Source of the DNA: Symbiodinium microadriaticum
Lineage: Eukaryota; Sar; Dinophyceae; Suessiales; Symbiodiniaceae
Direction of reading: 5' to 3'
Length of the DNA stretch: 64,000 bases
NCBI GenBank assembly: GCA_001939145.1
Contig: LSRX01000426.1
Span: 17,954 to 81,953, forward strand
The position numbers and the translations under genes are program-made. Below are positions 1 through 10,047 of the stretch, piece by piece. The notes below the pieces were generated by a model, which worked only from the letters and a program-made list of their open reading frames with translations, searched no databases and had not been told where the DNA came from. Each line of letters opens with the position of its first letter. Within the stretch, counting starts at the first letter, position 1.

Positions 1-361
1 GACTCTTGCACAAGTGACAGCCCATTCAGAAAGTTCAGGAAAATTGGTTTTTTCGGTTTTTTCGTTTTTTTGGTTTTTTCGTTTTTTTTGATTTTTTTGG
101 TTTTTTGGATTTTGCCAGTACTACCTGTACGTTAGGAGCTTTGACCACAAAATGACCGCAAAACACGCAAACAACTGCACTCCCAGGGTGGCCCGTTCTG
201 TAGGGCTTAGAGGGTTTAGGGTGTAAGGTTTCGGGTTTACCAGCACCCCCCCAAGTACCCTTTAATAGAGCCCTTATGGTCATTAATAGTGGGCACTTAG
301 GGGTATAATAGAGGGCAGTTGGTGCTGGTAGGGGTTGGGAGGTAGGGTTTAAGCCCTTAAA
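1..361. other. Unassigned DNA with T-rich tract
   Basis: No gene is recognised. Positions about 42-115 are a run of TTTTT/GG/CG words (long A/T homopolymers on one strand), and the minus-strand Lys-rich open frame across it is only a translation of that low-complexity tract. Short TTTAGGG-like words follow at about 210-235 and 345-361. Confidence 0.6.
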
Positions 362-432
362 CCCTCAACCCTAGACACTAATCCTAAACCTTATAAAGTT
401 TAAGGTTTAGGATTAGTGTCTAGGGTTGAGGG
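362..432. repeat. Long near-perfect hairpin built of telomere-like words
   Basis: Two inverted arms of about 32 bases (362-393 and 400-432) pair almost perfectly around a loop of about 6 bases. The arms contain CCCTAGA, CTAATC and CTAAACC, which are variants of the CCCTAAA heptamer. It could be an inverted duplication of a telomere-like tract or a foldback element. No second copy was noticed in the window. Confidence 0.8.
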
Positions 433-525
433 CTTATGGGCTGGGGGGCTAGAGGATTTCAGGCGTAGGGGCCTTCGGTGGTTGAGACTGCAGGGCCTTT
501 ATCATTGTTTAAGTTTCGGTGTTTG

Positions 526-624
526 CCTATAGTCTCCATTGTGGTTCCTTTTTTGGTTTAACCAATTCTATATTAAGGATCCTAAAAGGTAACCCCAAAA
601 AGGAACTACAATGGAGACTGCAGG
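526..624 (-). mobile_element. Palindromic MITE, family 1 (CCTATAGTCTCC)
   Basis: The element starts CCTATAGTCTCCATTG and ends with the matching inverted repeat (CAATGGAGACTGCAGG). Subterminal TTCCTTTTT / AAAGGAACTA words also pair. The core carries AAGGATCCTAAAAGGTAACC, which is inverted relative to the copies at 1327, 16747 and 25773. No coding capacity. The right end has drifted (CTGCAGG for CTATAGG). Confidence 0.85.
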
Positions 625-1326
625 TGTGATATGTCCCTGATTTAGGGTGGAGCATGCGATTGTTGTACAGGGAGTTGTGTAACAGTGTAAGGGAGGACGC
701 TCAGGTGTCAGTGTAACACCTGGGGTCTTAACCCACAAGGTCCTAAGTACCTAGAGAATGACGATCTTATACGATCTCGGGAAAGTACCCCTCGCATAAG
801 TACATAAAGGAACCTTTCGGGTACCTCCAATCCAACTCGCCGAGAACAGCTTCGCTTCCGTACAGACTGAAACACACCACATGGCTTCACAACAAAGGCC
901 ATGCTTCCGGTTGCAGTGCTTAAGGGTGTGGGGTTTAGGGTTTAGGGCTTAGTCTAGGGCAGCATTACCCTCGGAGGGTTTCCATGACCTCCGACTTAGC
1001 GCACATCTTAGCAGTGTAATAGCGCCGTACTTTCAGGACCACACCATGGGAATCGCAAAGTCTACTGTCATCCTAGCTAAAAAAGAGAAGGGGGCCAGGT
1101 AACGGATCTGGGGAATAAGTTCAGAGTAGCCCTCAACCGATACAGCTCAACCTCCACAGCTTCACGGGCACATCACCGAGTGGCTCTATGCTGCTGATGG
1201 ACGAAGTCCTGCATTATCCAAACGAAGACATCGCATTGCATCATCTTTGCCCCGCAGGGTTTGGGTTACTTCAGGCAACGCGGGACCTCGCCAATCGGCA
1301 ATGTAGCGATTGGCTTTCGGAGCATA
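625..1326. other. Unassigned DNA between two family 1 elements
   Basis: No gene supported. One short TTTAGGG-type run lies at about 930-955. The two flanking palindromic elements are in opposite orientation, so this 0.7-kb segment is bracketed by inverted copies. The frames here are short and have no recognisable features. Confidence 0.5.
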
Positions 1327-1428
1327 CTTATAGTGTCCATTGTAGTTCCTTTTGAGGGTTACCTTTTAGGATCCTTAATATAGAACTGGTTAAACCAAAA
1401 CAAGGAACTACAATGGAGACCACAGGTA
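1327..1428 (+). mobile_element. Palindromic MITE, family 1
   Basis: Left end CTTATAGTGTCCATTG is slightly diverged. The right end GGAGACCACAGGTA has also drifted. The core GGTTACCTTTTAGGATCC and the subterminal TAGTTCCTTTT / AAGGAACTA pair match the other copies. No coding capacity. Confidence 0.8.
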
Positions 1429-1590
1429 TGTTCCACGGTGGCACTACATGCGCAAACTCCTGGTCAAACCGCTCGAACTTTCAGGCACCTGCCTTCGAAA
1501 ACGTGGGTGACGTTGAAGACCGTGCTACCCGTCTCGGCCTTGGCAACACACAATTCACAAGGCCAGAGAGGGTTAGAATGGGGCTCTAGA
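1429..1590 (+). CDS. Possible short exon or relic, unidentified
   Basis: The frame from the ATG at 1429 directly after the palindromic element reads about 53 residues to a TAG near 1588. Its composition is protein-like (for example SNFQAPAFENVGDVEDRATR, then LGLGNTQFTRPERV). An overlapping frame from 1438 to 1677 is also open but looks less natural. No domain is recognised. The start lies at the MITE edge, so any true gene would have been interrupted or begins upstream. A chance open frame is a real possibility. Confidence 0.2.
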
Positions 1591-1753
1591 CAAAGTATGG
1601 AAAACTATACTATGCACTATACATGGTCTACGCGTATGAGCGGAAAATACTTCTGTTCACTGGAGCACATCGCCTAGCAGATTGTATGAGGGTCGGAGAC
1701 CAAACCGAGCTCATGTCGGTGGGGCCCTTTCTGGGACATGAAGTGATGTTGGT

Positions 1754-1857
1754 ACTGTTGATGATATAAATCCTGCATTACCTTATGGACCCGTAAACTA
1801 TGGTAATTATGGTATATTCCTTATTATGGGTGATGCAGGATTTAGTTCATCAGCCGT
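1754..1857 (+). mobile_element. Palindromic MITE, family 2 (GTTGATGATATAAATCC)
   Basis: The element begins TACTGTTGATGATATAAATC and ends with the imperfect complement GGATTTAGTTCATCAGCCGTA. TA lies at both edges. The core ACTATGGTAATTATGG is shared with the other family 2 copies. It is non-coding. Confidence 0.85.
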
Positions 1858-2192
1858 ATGTCGTGTCGACTTGGCCTCAAAGCGAAGATCTTGACACTTC
1901 CGGCCCAAACAAACAAAGTCTCAGGAAGGCTAAGCCCTAAGCCATAACCTAGGCTTTCCAGTTCAAGACTGCTCAGGCCGGGTGTTAATTATTGCCATAA
2001 TAGTTACTCAGTCTTGATCTGTACTCAGCCCTGCTTGCGCTTCTGGGTCTGACTCCCTCCCGGCCTGATACCGAAAACCCCACAGCTCTAAGGCCCAAAA
2101 CCATAACAACTGATCAAAAACACAGGCTGATCTCTCTCCCTTCGCTCGACTACTCCGGAACTCAGCAAGTATCTTGCCGCTCTGGGTAGCTT
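1858..2192. other. Unassigned DNA
   Basis: No gene, RNA or repeat family is recognised in this stretch apart from isolated CCTAAGCC-like words. Confidence 0.5.
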
Positions 2193-2520
2193 ACCCTAAA
2201 CCCCAAACCCTAAACCCCCTAAACCCTAAACCCTAACCCCAACCCCCCAAACCCTAAACCCTAAACCCTNCCTAAACCCTAAACCCCAAACCCCCAAACC
2301 CCCCAACCCCCGAAACCCTAAACCAGCTGCTTGCGGAGGTTCTCGGGTCAGTAGGGAACAAGGGGAGGAGCGAAAGGCGAAGCGGGGTTTAGGGTTTGGG
2401 ATTTAGGGTTTAGGGTTTGGGATTTAGGGTTTAGGGTTTGGGATTTAGGGTGTTTGGGATTTAGGGTGTATATATAGGGTGTGCGGGTTAGGGTTTAGGG
2501 TTTTGGGTTTTGGGTTTGGG
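2193..2520. repeat. Telomere-like tracts, both orientations
   Basis: 2193-2325 is CCCTAAA/CCCCAAAC-rich, and 2386-2520 is TTTAGGG/TTTGGGA-rich. The orientation therefore flips within 60 bases. A single N at 2270 sits inside the first tract. Units are degenerate (7-9 bases), so this is an interstitial tract and not a chromosome end. Confidence 0.85.
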
Positions 2521-2837
2521 AGGACCCTAGTTGCAACAATTTAGAACCTCCGTGCGACCCAGCGCTAAAGCCAAAGCTTAAACCCCGAAACCAGGCCCTG
2601 AAATCTCAGCCATCGTCCCCTCAACCCGCCCCGTTCCCGGGTTCCTAGATTCAACTGCAGCCGCAAGCTGCAACCAAATCCGCAATCTAAAGCCACAGCT
2701 CTGCCCCCCCCCCCTCCCCGGGCAAAAAAATGCGCCGAGGGACAAGGAAGTCAAGAAGCGCCTTCCGAACAAGCATGTCCAGCTCTGATGTGACTTCCTG
2801 AGCTTTGAGCCATTGGTCCATAAGCACCCTGTTGTAT

Positions 2838-3063
2838 CTGTGTATCTAAATATCTACACGTGTACCCATCTATCTTTCTATGTATCTATCTACCTTTCTG
2901 TGCATCTATCTAGCTGGCAGGCAGGCAGGCAAGCAAGCAAGCTAGCTAGCTGGCTAGCTAGCTATTTACCTACCTACGTCAGCTAGCGAACTATCTGTAC
3001 CTATCTACATTAAACTGGCTAGCTGACAATCCGCCTATCTGTCTACCTATCAATCTACCTCGA
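2838..3063. repeat. Tetranucleotide microsatellite mosaic
   Basis: Interleaved TATC/TACC, GGCA/AGCA and GCTA tetramers occur throughout, including the GCAGGCAGGCAGGCAAGCAA block near 2920 and GCTAGCTAGCT blocks around 2942-2965. The sequence shows stepwise conversion of one tetramer to the next. Confidence 0.8.
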
Positions 3064-3077
3064 TGGGACCAAGGGGC

Positions 3078-3410
3078 TAACCCTAAACTCTAGACCGTCC
3101 CTAAACCCTAAACTCTAAACCGTCCGTAGGGTAATCGCAACTGTCCCCAAACCCTAAACTCTAAACCGTCCCTAAGCCATAAACTCTGAACCCTATCCCC
3201 AAACCCAAGACACTATCAACCCTAAAACCTGAACCCTAAACCGTCGCTTTAAACCCCCTAAACCCTAAACCCCAAACCCTAAAACCCAAACCCCAAATCC
3301 CAAACCCAAACCCTCAACCCCAAACCCTAAAGCCCTAAACCTTAAACCCTAAACCCTAAACCCAAACTCTAAACCCTTGTAAACCCTGAACCCTAAAGCC
3401 CAAAAAACCG
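3078..3410. repeat. Telomere-like CCCTAAA tract
   Basis: Degenerate CCCTAAA, CTCTAAACCGTCC and CCCCAAA words run for about 330 bases. An internal higher-order unit of about 35 bases (CTAAACTCTAAACCGTCC) repeats near 3083-3180. Confidence 0.85.
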
Positions 3411-3413
3411 CCG

Positions 3414-3585
3414 CCCAAGGGGCATCCAGCAGTATCACCTTGTTGGGCCCCTAAACCCAAACCCCAAACCCTAAACCCTATAACCCAAGGGGCATCCAGC
3501 AGTATCTGAACCAAAAACCCTGAACCCTAAGCCCAAAAAAAGGTTGCCCAAGGGGCATCCAGCAGTATCACCCTTTTGGGCTCCC
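3414..3585. repeat. Threefold repeat of a CCAAGGGGCATCCAGCAG word
   Basis: CCCAAGGGGCATCCAGCAGT is present at about 3414, 3486 and 3547, each within CCCTAAA-like DNA. In the first and third copies it is followed by TATCACC and then a TTGGGC/TTTTGGGC that can pair with the leading GCCCAA. This suggests a short palindromic element of about 40 bases that spread locally. Confidence 0.7.
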
Positions 3586-3659
3586 GGAGTCGACGTGCCA
3601 ACTCCACTCGCCTCTCGCACGCGCGGGCGGGGCTAGGTTTTTCTTTTTTCAAAGTTCTT

Positions 3660-3715
3660 ATAGGGTTTAGGGTTTAGAGTTTAGGGTTTAGGGTTTAGAG
3701 TTTAGGGTTTAGGGT
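3660..3715. repeat. Telomere-like TTTAGGG tract
   Basis: Alternating TTTAGGG and TTTAGAG units, forward orientation, about eight units. Confidence 0.85.
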
Positions 3716-4735
3716 CCTTTGAAAGGGTGCCGTACTAGATGTTGGGGACCTAAAAAGGAGACCCTAATTTAGAGAACTACTCAGAGGGTGTTGGGGGCTT
3801 TGAGTGGTCCTTTAAAAGGGATTCCGTTCAGGGTTCTATCAGAAGTTTTGGAGGGCCTGGGGATTTGGAAGAAAGGATGCCGGGCCAGCGACGTCTTTTA
3901 GAGTTTCATTGTCGGGCGCTTCGGATACAGGCGCTTATAAGTTTAGAGTTTAGGGTTAGTACAAAGATTTGGGGATAGGGAGGGAGTTTAGGGTTTAGGG
4001 GTACGTACACCGAGACACGGTTGGCGGCAGTAGTGTTTGCGCTTTGAACCAGTCCGGTCTGCCGGGACCAGCGACCAATCCACACACCCAATTCACAACA
4101 TGGGGTTTAGGGTTTAGGGTTCAAGCATTATATGAACAGGGGCTTTTAAGCTATGAGCCGTTTGGACTGCAGAACCCTAAACCCCCGAAACCCGGAACCT
4201 AATTCCACCAAGGGCTTGGTTCATAGCTCTGCTCGAGGCTCATCTGCTGCAGGAAACCCGAGAAACTCCGACCAAAATCCCACAGCCTACGCTTTAGAAA
4301 ATCAGTTTAGGGTTCTAGGGTTTAGGGATTATAGGGTTTAGAGCAACCTTACACCATAAATCTCCCCACCCGAGACTTTTGAACCCAACAGCACAGCTCA
4401 GCATGGTCCACAAGCCTTGTCTAGTCACCAGAAGCCTGAACATGTGAGTCCTTAGAGTCTTTCAAGTAGGGCAATACTATCCCCCAACACAATCCCATCT
4501 CATATAAACGATAGTCGTATAAAGTATAGTACAGTATGATGTAGGGGCCGTAATGATTGGAACAGGGTTTTGGGAGATATTGTAGCAGAACGATGCCACG
4601 GAGGACTCAGGAGCAGTCTTGGTGCTTATTCCGACGGCTCTAAACCCCAAACCCTACACCCTAAACCGTCTCTCCACCCTCAACCCCGATCACCAAGTCG
4701 CAACAGATTCGGATCGAGACCCCATTATCGGATCC
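3716..4735. other. Unassigned DNA with scattered telomere-like words
   Basis: No gene is supported. TTTAGGG-like runs are seen near 3945-3990, 4104-4122 and 4310-4340. TGTAGGGGCCGTAATGATTGG near 4542 matches one end of palindromic family 5, without a clear second end. Confidence 0.5.
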
Positions 4736-4866
4736 TTAAGGGAGGGTGGTTCAAGCGGGGAGGGTCCTATAAATCCTTAGGGAGCTTTAGGGAACCTAAA
4801 GGAGCCCTAGGGAGAATTGGGGATTATTGGGTTATATACCCCTCTTAGAACCCCCTCCCTTAGGGA
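4736..4866. mobile_element. Palindromic element with CCTTAAGGGAGGG ends
   Basis: The left end CCTTAAGGGAGGGTGGTTC near 4735 pairs imperfectly with AGAACCCCCTCCCTTAGGG near 4850-4866. Internal CTTTAGGGAACCTAAAG is itself self-complementary. It has MITE-like architecture, and no identical second copy was found here. Confidence 0.55.
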
Positions 4867-5154
4867 TGCCATAAATCCACGCCTTCGCTCACCCTCGGAG
4901 AGGACACCAAAAAACTTCCTCAGATAGCAGGGTCGTTCGGAGTTTAGGGCTCTAGGGCTTTCATAAACCCTAAACCCTGAAACCCTAAACCCTAAACCCC
5001 GAAACCCTGAAGCCATGAAACTCTAAACCCTATCTTGAATCCCTAAACCTTTGGGGAAGAAGGGTGTAGGGTGCACAGTTCGGGAGCCCTGGGTCGCTCC
5101 GGGGAGACAGCTTTTAAGGCGTCTTAAGGCAGCGCTCGAGCCCGAGCGGCTGGC

Positions 5155-5250
5155 AAAACCCATACGGTTTAGGATTGAATTAGGGTTTAACGGTTTAGGG
5201 TTCAGGGTTTAGGTTCCTAAACCCAAACCCCAAACCCCAAACCGTTATGC
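5155..5250. repeat. Short telomere-like tract, orientation switch
   Basis: TTTAGGG-type words from about 5166 switch to CCCAAACCCCAAACC at about 5220. The tract lies immediately upstream of the main coding candidate. Confidence 0.7.
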
Positions 5251-5270
5251 AGGGATTATTACTGGACTGA

Positions 5271-6212
5271 AGCTTCAGTTGCCGTAGACCTGAAACCCTG
5301 GGACTGCAGACCCCTCCACCGAAAAAGCACACGAGCCAGGGGCAGTCCCGATGGAGCTGGACGCCTTCGAAGGGAAGAAAGGCGCTAAGGGTGGAGGCAA
5401 GACGGCTTCATCGCCTCAAGGGCACACCTGCTCGAGTGGAACCTGAGGGCGACCTGCACCAGCACCGCTACGGCAAGGTGCCCGCTAGAGCAAAGAAGTC
5501 CCAAGACACTCCGCCAATACCAGAGGAAAGCCCACCGCTACCGCGTAGAGCGAAGAAGTCCCGAGACACTTCGCCACCAGAGGAAAGCCCACGTCCGAAG
5601 CCTAGGGTCGATAGACAGATCTATCTGCCACCTCACAAGCGCGAGCTGTACGCGAAGGCCCGTGCAGAGTCAAAGGACGAGCACAGTGGGGGTCGGATAG
5701 ACACGAAGAGGACTCGATCTGCCGAGCCGGTGGGTCCACCGCCGAAGGCTTCTACTCGTGGACGTTCTCCTCTACCGCGTCGCCCCTCTGAACCCGAAGC
5801 CCAGAAGGAAAGGAGGGTGGAGCAACCGAAGACACCACCCAAGGCTCCTGGCGCTAAGTACGTTCCACCTCACAAGAGGCAGAAGAAGGAGGAGTCGGCA
5901 CCGGTTCCAGAGCCAAAGGCGCCACCCAGCGAGCCTGAGCCGAAGGCTTCCAAGAAGTACGTTCCACCGCACCGCCGTGCGAAGTCAGGTGGCTCAGCGC
6001 CGTCTTCGGCGCGGGCCCCTGCTTACAGTGTCTCGAAGGCCTCTCGCTCCGTGCTCCTGGGTGAGATGCTGAGTGCTAGGGTGGCTCGGAAAGAAGACCT
6101 TGTTAAGGCCCTTGACGACCTACCCGAGGGCGACCCGGCACGAGAAGCGACTGCCACTGAGCTCCAGGAGCTCGACGTCGTGATCAAGAGCATCAAGGAG
6201 GAGCAGCGCTAA
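5271..6212 (+). CDS. Basic disordered protein with three YxPPHxR motifs
   Basis: This is the strongest coding region in the window. The frame is open from 5271 (TGA at 5268) to TAA at 6210-6212, with biased, GC-rich codons. Counting from 5391, 273 residues are encoded. They are rich in Pro, Lys, Arg, Glu and Ser, with YLPPHKR at 78-84, YVPPHKR at 157-163, YVPPHRR at 190-196, and two AKKSxDTxP repeats at 35-43 and 54-62. The last ~60 residues are a charged, probably helical tail. YVPPHxR motifs are known near the N-terminus of DDX3/Ded1-type RNA helicases, where they contribute to eIF4E binding, so a role in RNA or translation is possible. No helicase core is present. No in-frame ATG occurs before about residue 225. 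An ATG at 5351 is in another frame and stops after 31 codons. The 5' end is therefore probably an exon using an acceptor such as CTTCAG (5279) or CTGCAG (5309), or the gene is frameshifted. Confidence 0.6.
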   Translation, partial: SFSCRRPETLGLQTPPPKKHTSQGQSRWSWTPSKGRKALRVEARRLHRLKGTPARVEPEGDLHQHRYGKVPARAKKSQDTPPIPEESPPLPRRAKKSRDTSPPEESPRPKPRVDRQIYLPPHKRELYAKARAESKDEHSGGRIDTKRTRSAEPVGPPPKASTRGRSPLPRRPSEPEAQKERRVEQPKTPPKAPGAKYVPPHKRQKKEESAPVPEPKAPPSEPEPKASKKYVPPHRRAKSGGSAPSSARAPAYSVSKASRSVLLGEMLSARVARKEDLVKALDDLPEGDPAREATATELQELDVVIKSIKEEQR

Positions 6213-6824
6213 TTGGAAGAGGGTTTCGAGGTCGATTTTAGGGGTACTGAATCATTCAAACAGGAACCTCCTGGGAGGAATACAAGAAACTCACTAGGCG
6301 TCGATCTTGCCTCATGAAAATGAGGGCCGCCCTCATCTGCTCTGGTAGAAGAAAGCTGGGGACACTTAAATAGGGCTTTGAATCCCCAAAAAGGGGCTAT
6401 GCCCTTCTTTGGGCGTCATCAGAGCAGCAAGTCGTGGTACGATTCGTAGGGCTTTCTGAGCGGCCCATCTCGCCGCCTTGAGCTCTTACGTCGCAAGTTG
6501 AGCTGCTAGGCTTTAGGACTCCCGGAGTGAGCATGCCTGCTGTTCTGGGTTCAGGGTTTCAGTTTAGGGCTTATATAGGGCTTAAGCTTAGAGTTTGATT
6601 TAGGATTTAGGGTTTAAGCTTGGGGTATAGGGTTTAAGCTCATAGGGTTTAGGATGCTTCGCGATATGGGCGTCGCTCAAACTTGTCAAACCGCCAAAAC
6701 ACGCGCACACAGAGACAAAGGGCATAAGGGAGGATCCTCGCTTACGGAGGGCCCCGGCACCCGTGCAGCCGACTTGTGTCAAACCAGGAAAGATCTGTGT
6801 CTCGAAGGTTTATGACCAAGACAT
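6213..6824. other. Unassigned DNA
   Basis: No second gene is supported downstream of the YxPPHxR frame. TTTAGGG-like words occur at about 6548-6660. Confidence 0.5.
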
Positions 6825-6931
6825 TCGGTTGATGATATAAATCCTGCATCACCCATAAAATGAATAATATACCCATAATTCCCTTAGCGAAGGGTCCTCA
6901 AGGTAATGCAGGATTTATATCATCAACCGTC
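6825..6931 (+). mobile_element. Palindromic MITE, family 2
   Basis: Left end CGGTTGATGATATAAATCC and right end GGATTTATATCATCAACCG are perfect complements over nearly 20 bases. The inner TGCATCACC and GGTAATGCA also pair. About 105 bp, with no coding capacity. This is the best preserved family 2 copy by arm identity. Confidence 0.9.
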
Positions 6932-7007
6932 GTAGTCCTGTCGCATGCAACTTAGGTCACACCATTGTAGCTTGGGTCCTCTGGACCCTCAGAGGCGCTA
7001 ACTAACC

Positions 7008-7172
7008 CCTAAACCCTGAATCCCTAACCCTTACTAAGCCCGAACTTCCCCTAAACCCTAAACCCTGAAACCCCAACCCCTAAGCCCTAAGCCCTAAACC
7101 CTGAAACCCTGAAACCCTGAAACCCTAAGCCCTAAACCCTAAACCCTGAAACCCTGAAACCCTGAACCCAGA
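7008..7172. repeat. Telomere-like CCCTAAA / CCCTGAAA tract
   Basis: Long run of CCCTAAA, CCCTGAAA and CCCTAAGC units in reverse orientation. Confidence 0.85.
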
Positions 7173-7279
7173 ACGGCAGCGCAGGCGCGAGAGCAAGGGT
7201 GCCAAATCGAGAGCTTGGAAGAGCTTCCCACAGTGCCTCGGGCTCCGTCCCCGGAGTAGCTCGTTGGGGTTCATTCCGT

Positions 7280-7350
7280 TAGGGTTTAGGGTTTAGGGTT
7301 TTAGTGGTTTTAGGGTTTTTCGGGGTTTTCGGGGTTTTCGGTGTTTTTTC
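7280..7350. repeat. TTTAGGG to TTTTCGGGG transition tract
   Basis: TTTAGGG units grade into GGGGTTTTCGGGGTTTTCGG-type words, so a related G-rich repeat follows the heptamers on the same strand. Confidence 0.7.
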
Positions 7351-7528
7351 GGGGTTTAGGACTTACTGCAGAAAGCTCTGTAGGACTGCATTTGCCGCTG
7401 TTCCTTTGCAAGGCGTTCTTCGTGTCTTCGTGTTGCATCAGGGCTTTTGGGGCTCCAGGAAACCCAGGAGAAACGTTTGCAAGGCCCCATGCAACGATGT
7501 AGCGTACACTTGGGGCTTAGTCCATGAA

Positions 7529-7622
7529 AGCATTCCATTATAGGTACTTTAGAGTCAAACTATGTCAAACTTATAGACTTAGGCCTTGACAGCATTCCAT
7601 TATAGGTACTTTGGAGTCAAAC
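7529..7622. repeat. Tandem duplication of about 62 bp
   Basis: AGCATTCCATTATAGGTACT followed by TTRGAGTCAAACT occurs at 7529 and again at 7591, an offset of 62 bases. Confidence 0.8.
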
Positions 7623-7634
7623 TTCTTGACTACC

Positions 7635-7712
7635 GTACCCCGCGACGGCAGAAGCATGCCCCGTTAACCGTAGAACAGTCGGTTCGGTATGGTTAACGGA
7701 GTTCGGGGTAAA
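7635..7712. repeat. Imperfect inverted repeat
   Basis: TACCCCG and CGTTAACC on the left pair with GGTTAACGG and TTCGGGGTA on the right, around a central segment. Foldback or MITE-like, single copy seen. Confidence 0.5.
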
Positions 7713-9234
7713 GGTGTGAGGTTTGGGCATGTGTCAGGAGTAAGGTATCGGGTTCGAAATCGCAAACCTAAACCCTAAACCCTTAAACCCTAAACCCAAA
7801 CCCCAAACAGTCCGAATGCTCCAGATAGCACAATTCTAAACCGGCGTCCTGGAACACAAGTTCGAGCCTCTCCAAAAGCCCTTGAGTCCTAAACTCTAAA
7901 CTCTAACCCTCTCCTCCGCAGTATCCGAATGTGTATTGTACATGCAGGCCGAAGAGCGAGGTCTCTATACACTGACCTTAAACTTTAAAACTAAGTTTAA
8001 GGCCAGATTATCTAACCATGTTTGTACATAGACCCTAAACCCTAAACCCTAATACTAACTCTAATTACCCTAAACCCTAAACCCACAGACTGGGGTCAAG
8101 AGAATATACAAAGTCGAGTTGCGAGTCTGCAGCTGGCGGTGCGTCGATCCCCACGAGCTCTGCCACACGGACCTGCGCGTGCTTCGAACTCGCAGACTCC
8201 GACGCCTCTATTCAGGGTTTAGGGTCTAGGGTTTAGTACTCCGGCGCCTCTATTCTATTCAAAAGGTTCGGGGTTTTGGGGGATCTTAATGGCTTGTGAA
8301 TGGCATTAGCAGCATTCATGCTGAACATATTCCTCAAACTGATGAGCATAGTCGACAGTTGTCGCCCCATCATGTTTGCTGGCTTCCTAGTGCACGGATG
8401 CTCAGGAGAGGCTCATTGCTGCTAACAGCAGCACTCGAGCTCCTTCATCCCCTCAACTGCAGCCTCTGAAAACAAAAAACCTAGCAAAATTCCGCACCCA
8501 GAAACCCAAACAACCGAAAAAAAATAAATACAAACACAGCACATGCCCGAAATTCAGAGCCTTGCGCTGGTGCGGCCCTGCTTGAAGGATTGATGGGCCA
8601 TATCGGAAGCAGGTTATATGTACCCCCCCCACTAAGCAGGTTATATGTATCCCACCCCCCCACTGGCATCATCGTACTTACCCTAAACCCTAAACCCGAA
8701 GTCTCCGGATGGAACTGAAACGAAATTTCAAGACAGAATCGTCTTGAAACCTACAAACTCGCGCAGTACCTCTTACCAAAGCTCTAACTTCTGCACCTTA
8801 GGGTTTAGGGTTTAGGGGTTTTGGGTTTAGGGCTTTAGGGTTTAGGACCCAGATATGCACCGCCCAACGCAGAAATCGCGCACCTGGGCCATCCGTTCCT
8901 GGCGGGTGTCTCGCTGACTAGAGTATGAGCTATTGGGAGCCCTAAACCCTAAACCCTACAGTAAGGGGCACAGCAACTGGGAACTTCACTTCGACGACAC
9001 AAACCCACAACCCGAGCCTTCAGCAAGTAACATGCCTACCCCCAGCTCCTGCGGCTCTGCTAGTCTCAAGACCAAAGTTCAAGAAGAACACAACGAACTT
9101 CTCAGGGCTTCTGTGTTGGCGTCCAATTATTTACATTCTTGAGACATTCGCAACATCCTGCTGCGCTAGGCTTCCCGAAGGCGCTGTTGTACCGTTTGGG
9201 GGGGAGCATATTTACACAAGCCATAACCCAAAAT
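7713..9234. other. Unassigned DNA with small repeats
   Basis: No gene is supported. There is a short inverted repeat (CCTTAAACTTT ... AAGTTTAAGG) near 7977-8004, telomere-like words near 7765-7800, 8035-8090, 8805-8845 and 8938-8960, and a tandem duplication of GCAGGTTATATGTA at about 8610 and 8637 inside C-runs. Confidence 0.5.
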
Positions 9235-9314
9235 AACCTACCTTTTTGGGGCTCCTTCTTATGGTCTCCTTATATATACGTCTTTAAGAAGGTAGGTTCT
9301 TCAGGGTCCAGGTA
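9235..9314. mobile_element. Partial palindromic element, TACCTAGACCC family
   Basis: AACCTACCTTTTTGGGG pairs with AAGAAGGTAGGTT, and the right end GGGTCCAGGTA matches the right end of the copy at 35580. The left outer end is not preserved. Confidence 0.55.
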
Positions 9315-9408
9315 ATTCCTGCAGAAATTCGGTCTACTATGTAGCTACTTGGGATCCTTTCGCCTATTTAGAAATCGAGACTTCCAGGAAATGGGTTTAG
9401 GGTTTCAC

Positions 9409-9502
9409 GGGTAGTTATACGGGTGTAGGGTTTATCTAAGTAGGGTAGCTATAATGATAACCCATCTATAGGGGGAGTTGTAACCCCACTTATAGCTACC
9501 CC
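9409..9502. mobile_element. Palindromic element, GGGTAGTTATA family
   Basis: Left end GGGTAGTTATACGGG pairs with right end TATAGCTACCCC. The GAACCTCCAAG sequence just outside is shared with the diverged copy near 47790, so the homology extends beyond the arms. Confidence 0.6.
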
Positions 9503-10047
9503 TGAACCTCCAAGTACATACATGTCGGATCCTCCTGTTCTTGCGGCCCTAGAATGGCATGGTGTGATCGTGAAGCAGAAACATGCACCATGTGCCAGGA
9601 TCTCCCAAATACAATCCTAAAGCCATATATGTAAACTCGTTTTAGACATGTTACTTATAGTAACTTTCCCTAAAGGGTGCACGCACCCATGTCGCACATG
9701 CTTGCTTTAGCAATTTTACGGATATTCTATGTACCTTATGAGTCCATGGGCCTTTAGGACCTATATAACCTTACAGCACCTAGTAGTTGAACACCCTAAA
9801 CCCTATAACCCTACGGCACCTAGTAATTGAAACCTTGGTGGCTCCTCCATCGCTGCATCGACGGTGCCACGCCAGCCTCCGGTCACCATCACCTGGGGTT
9901 GTTGTTGCTAACGAACTTGATTTAGGGTTTAGGGTTTTTGATCTAAGTCACCATGCCGAAGAAAACATATCATGTACTATGGATCCCTATCATGGCAACT
10001 TAAGTGAAATTCCTTAGCTCCCTATTTCCATGTCCTCAGACACATAC
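9503..10047. other. Unassigned DNA
   Basis: No gene is supported. The short open frame at 9787-10017 is interrupted by telomere-like words and shows no domain. Confidence 0.5.
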
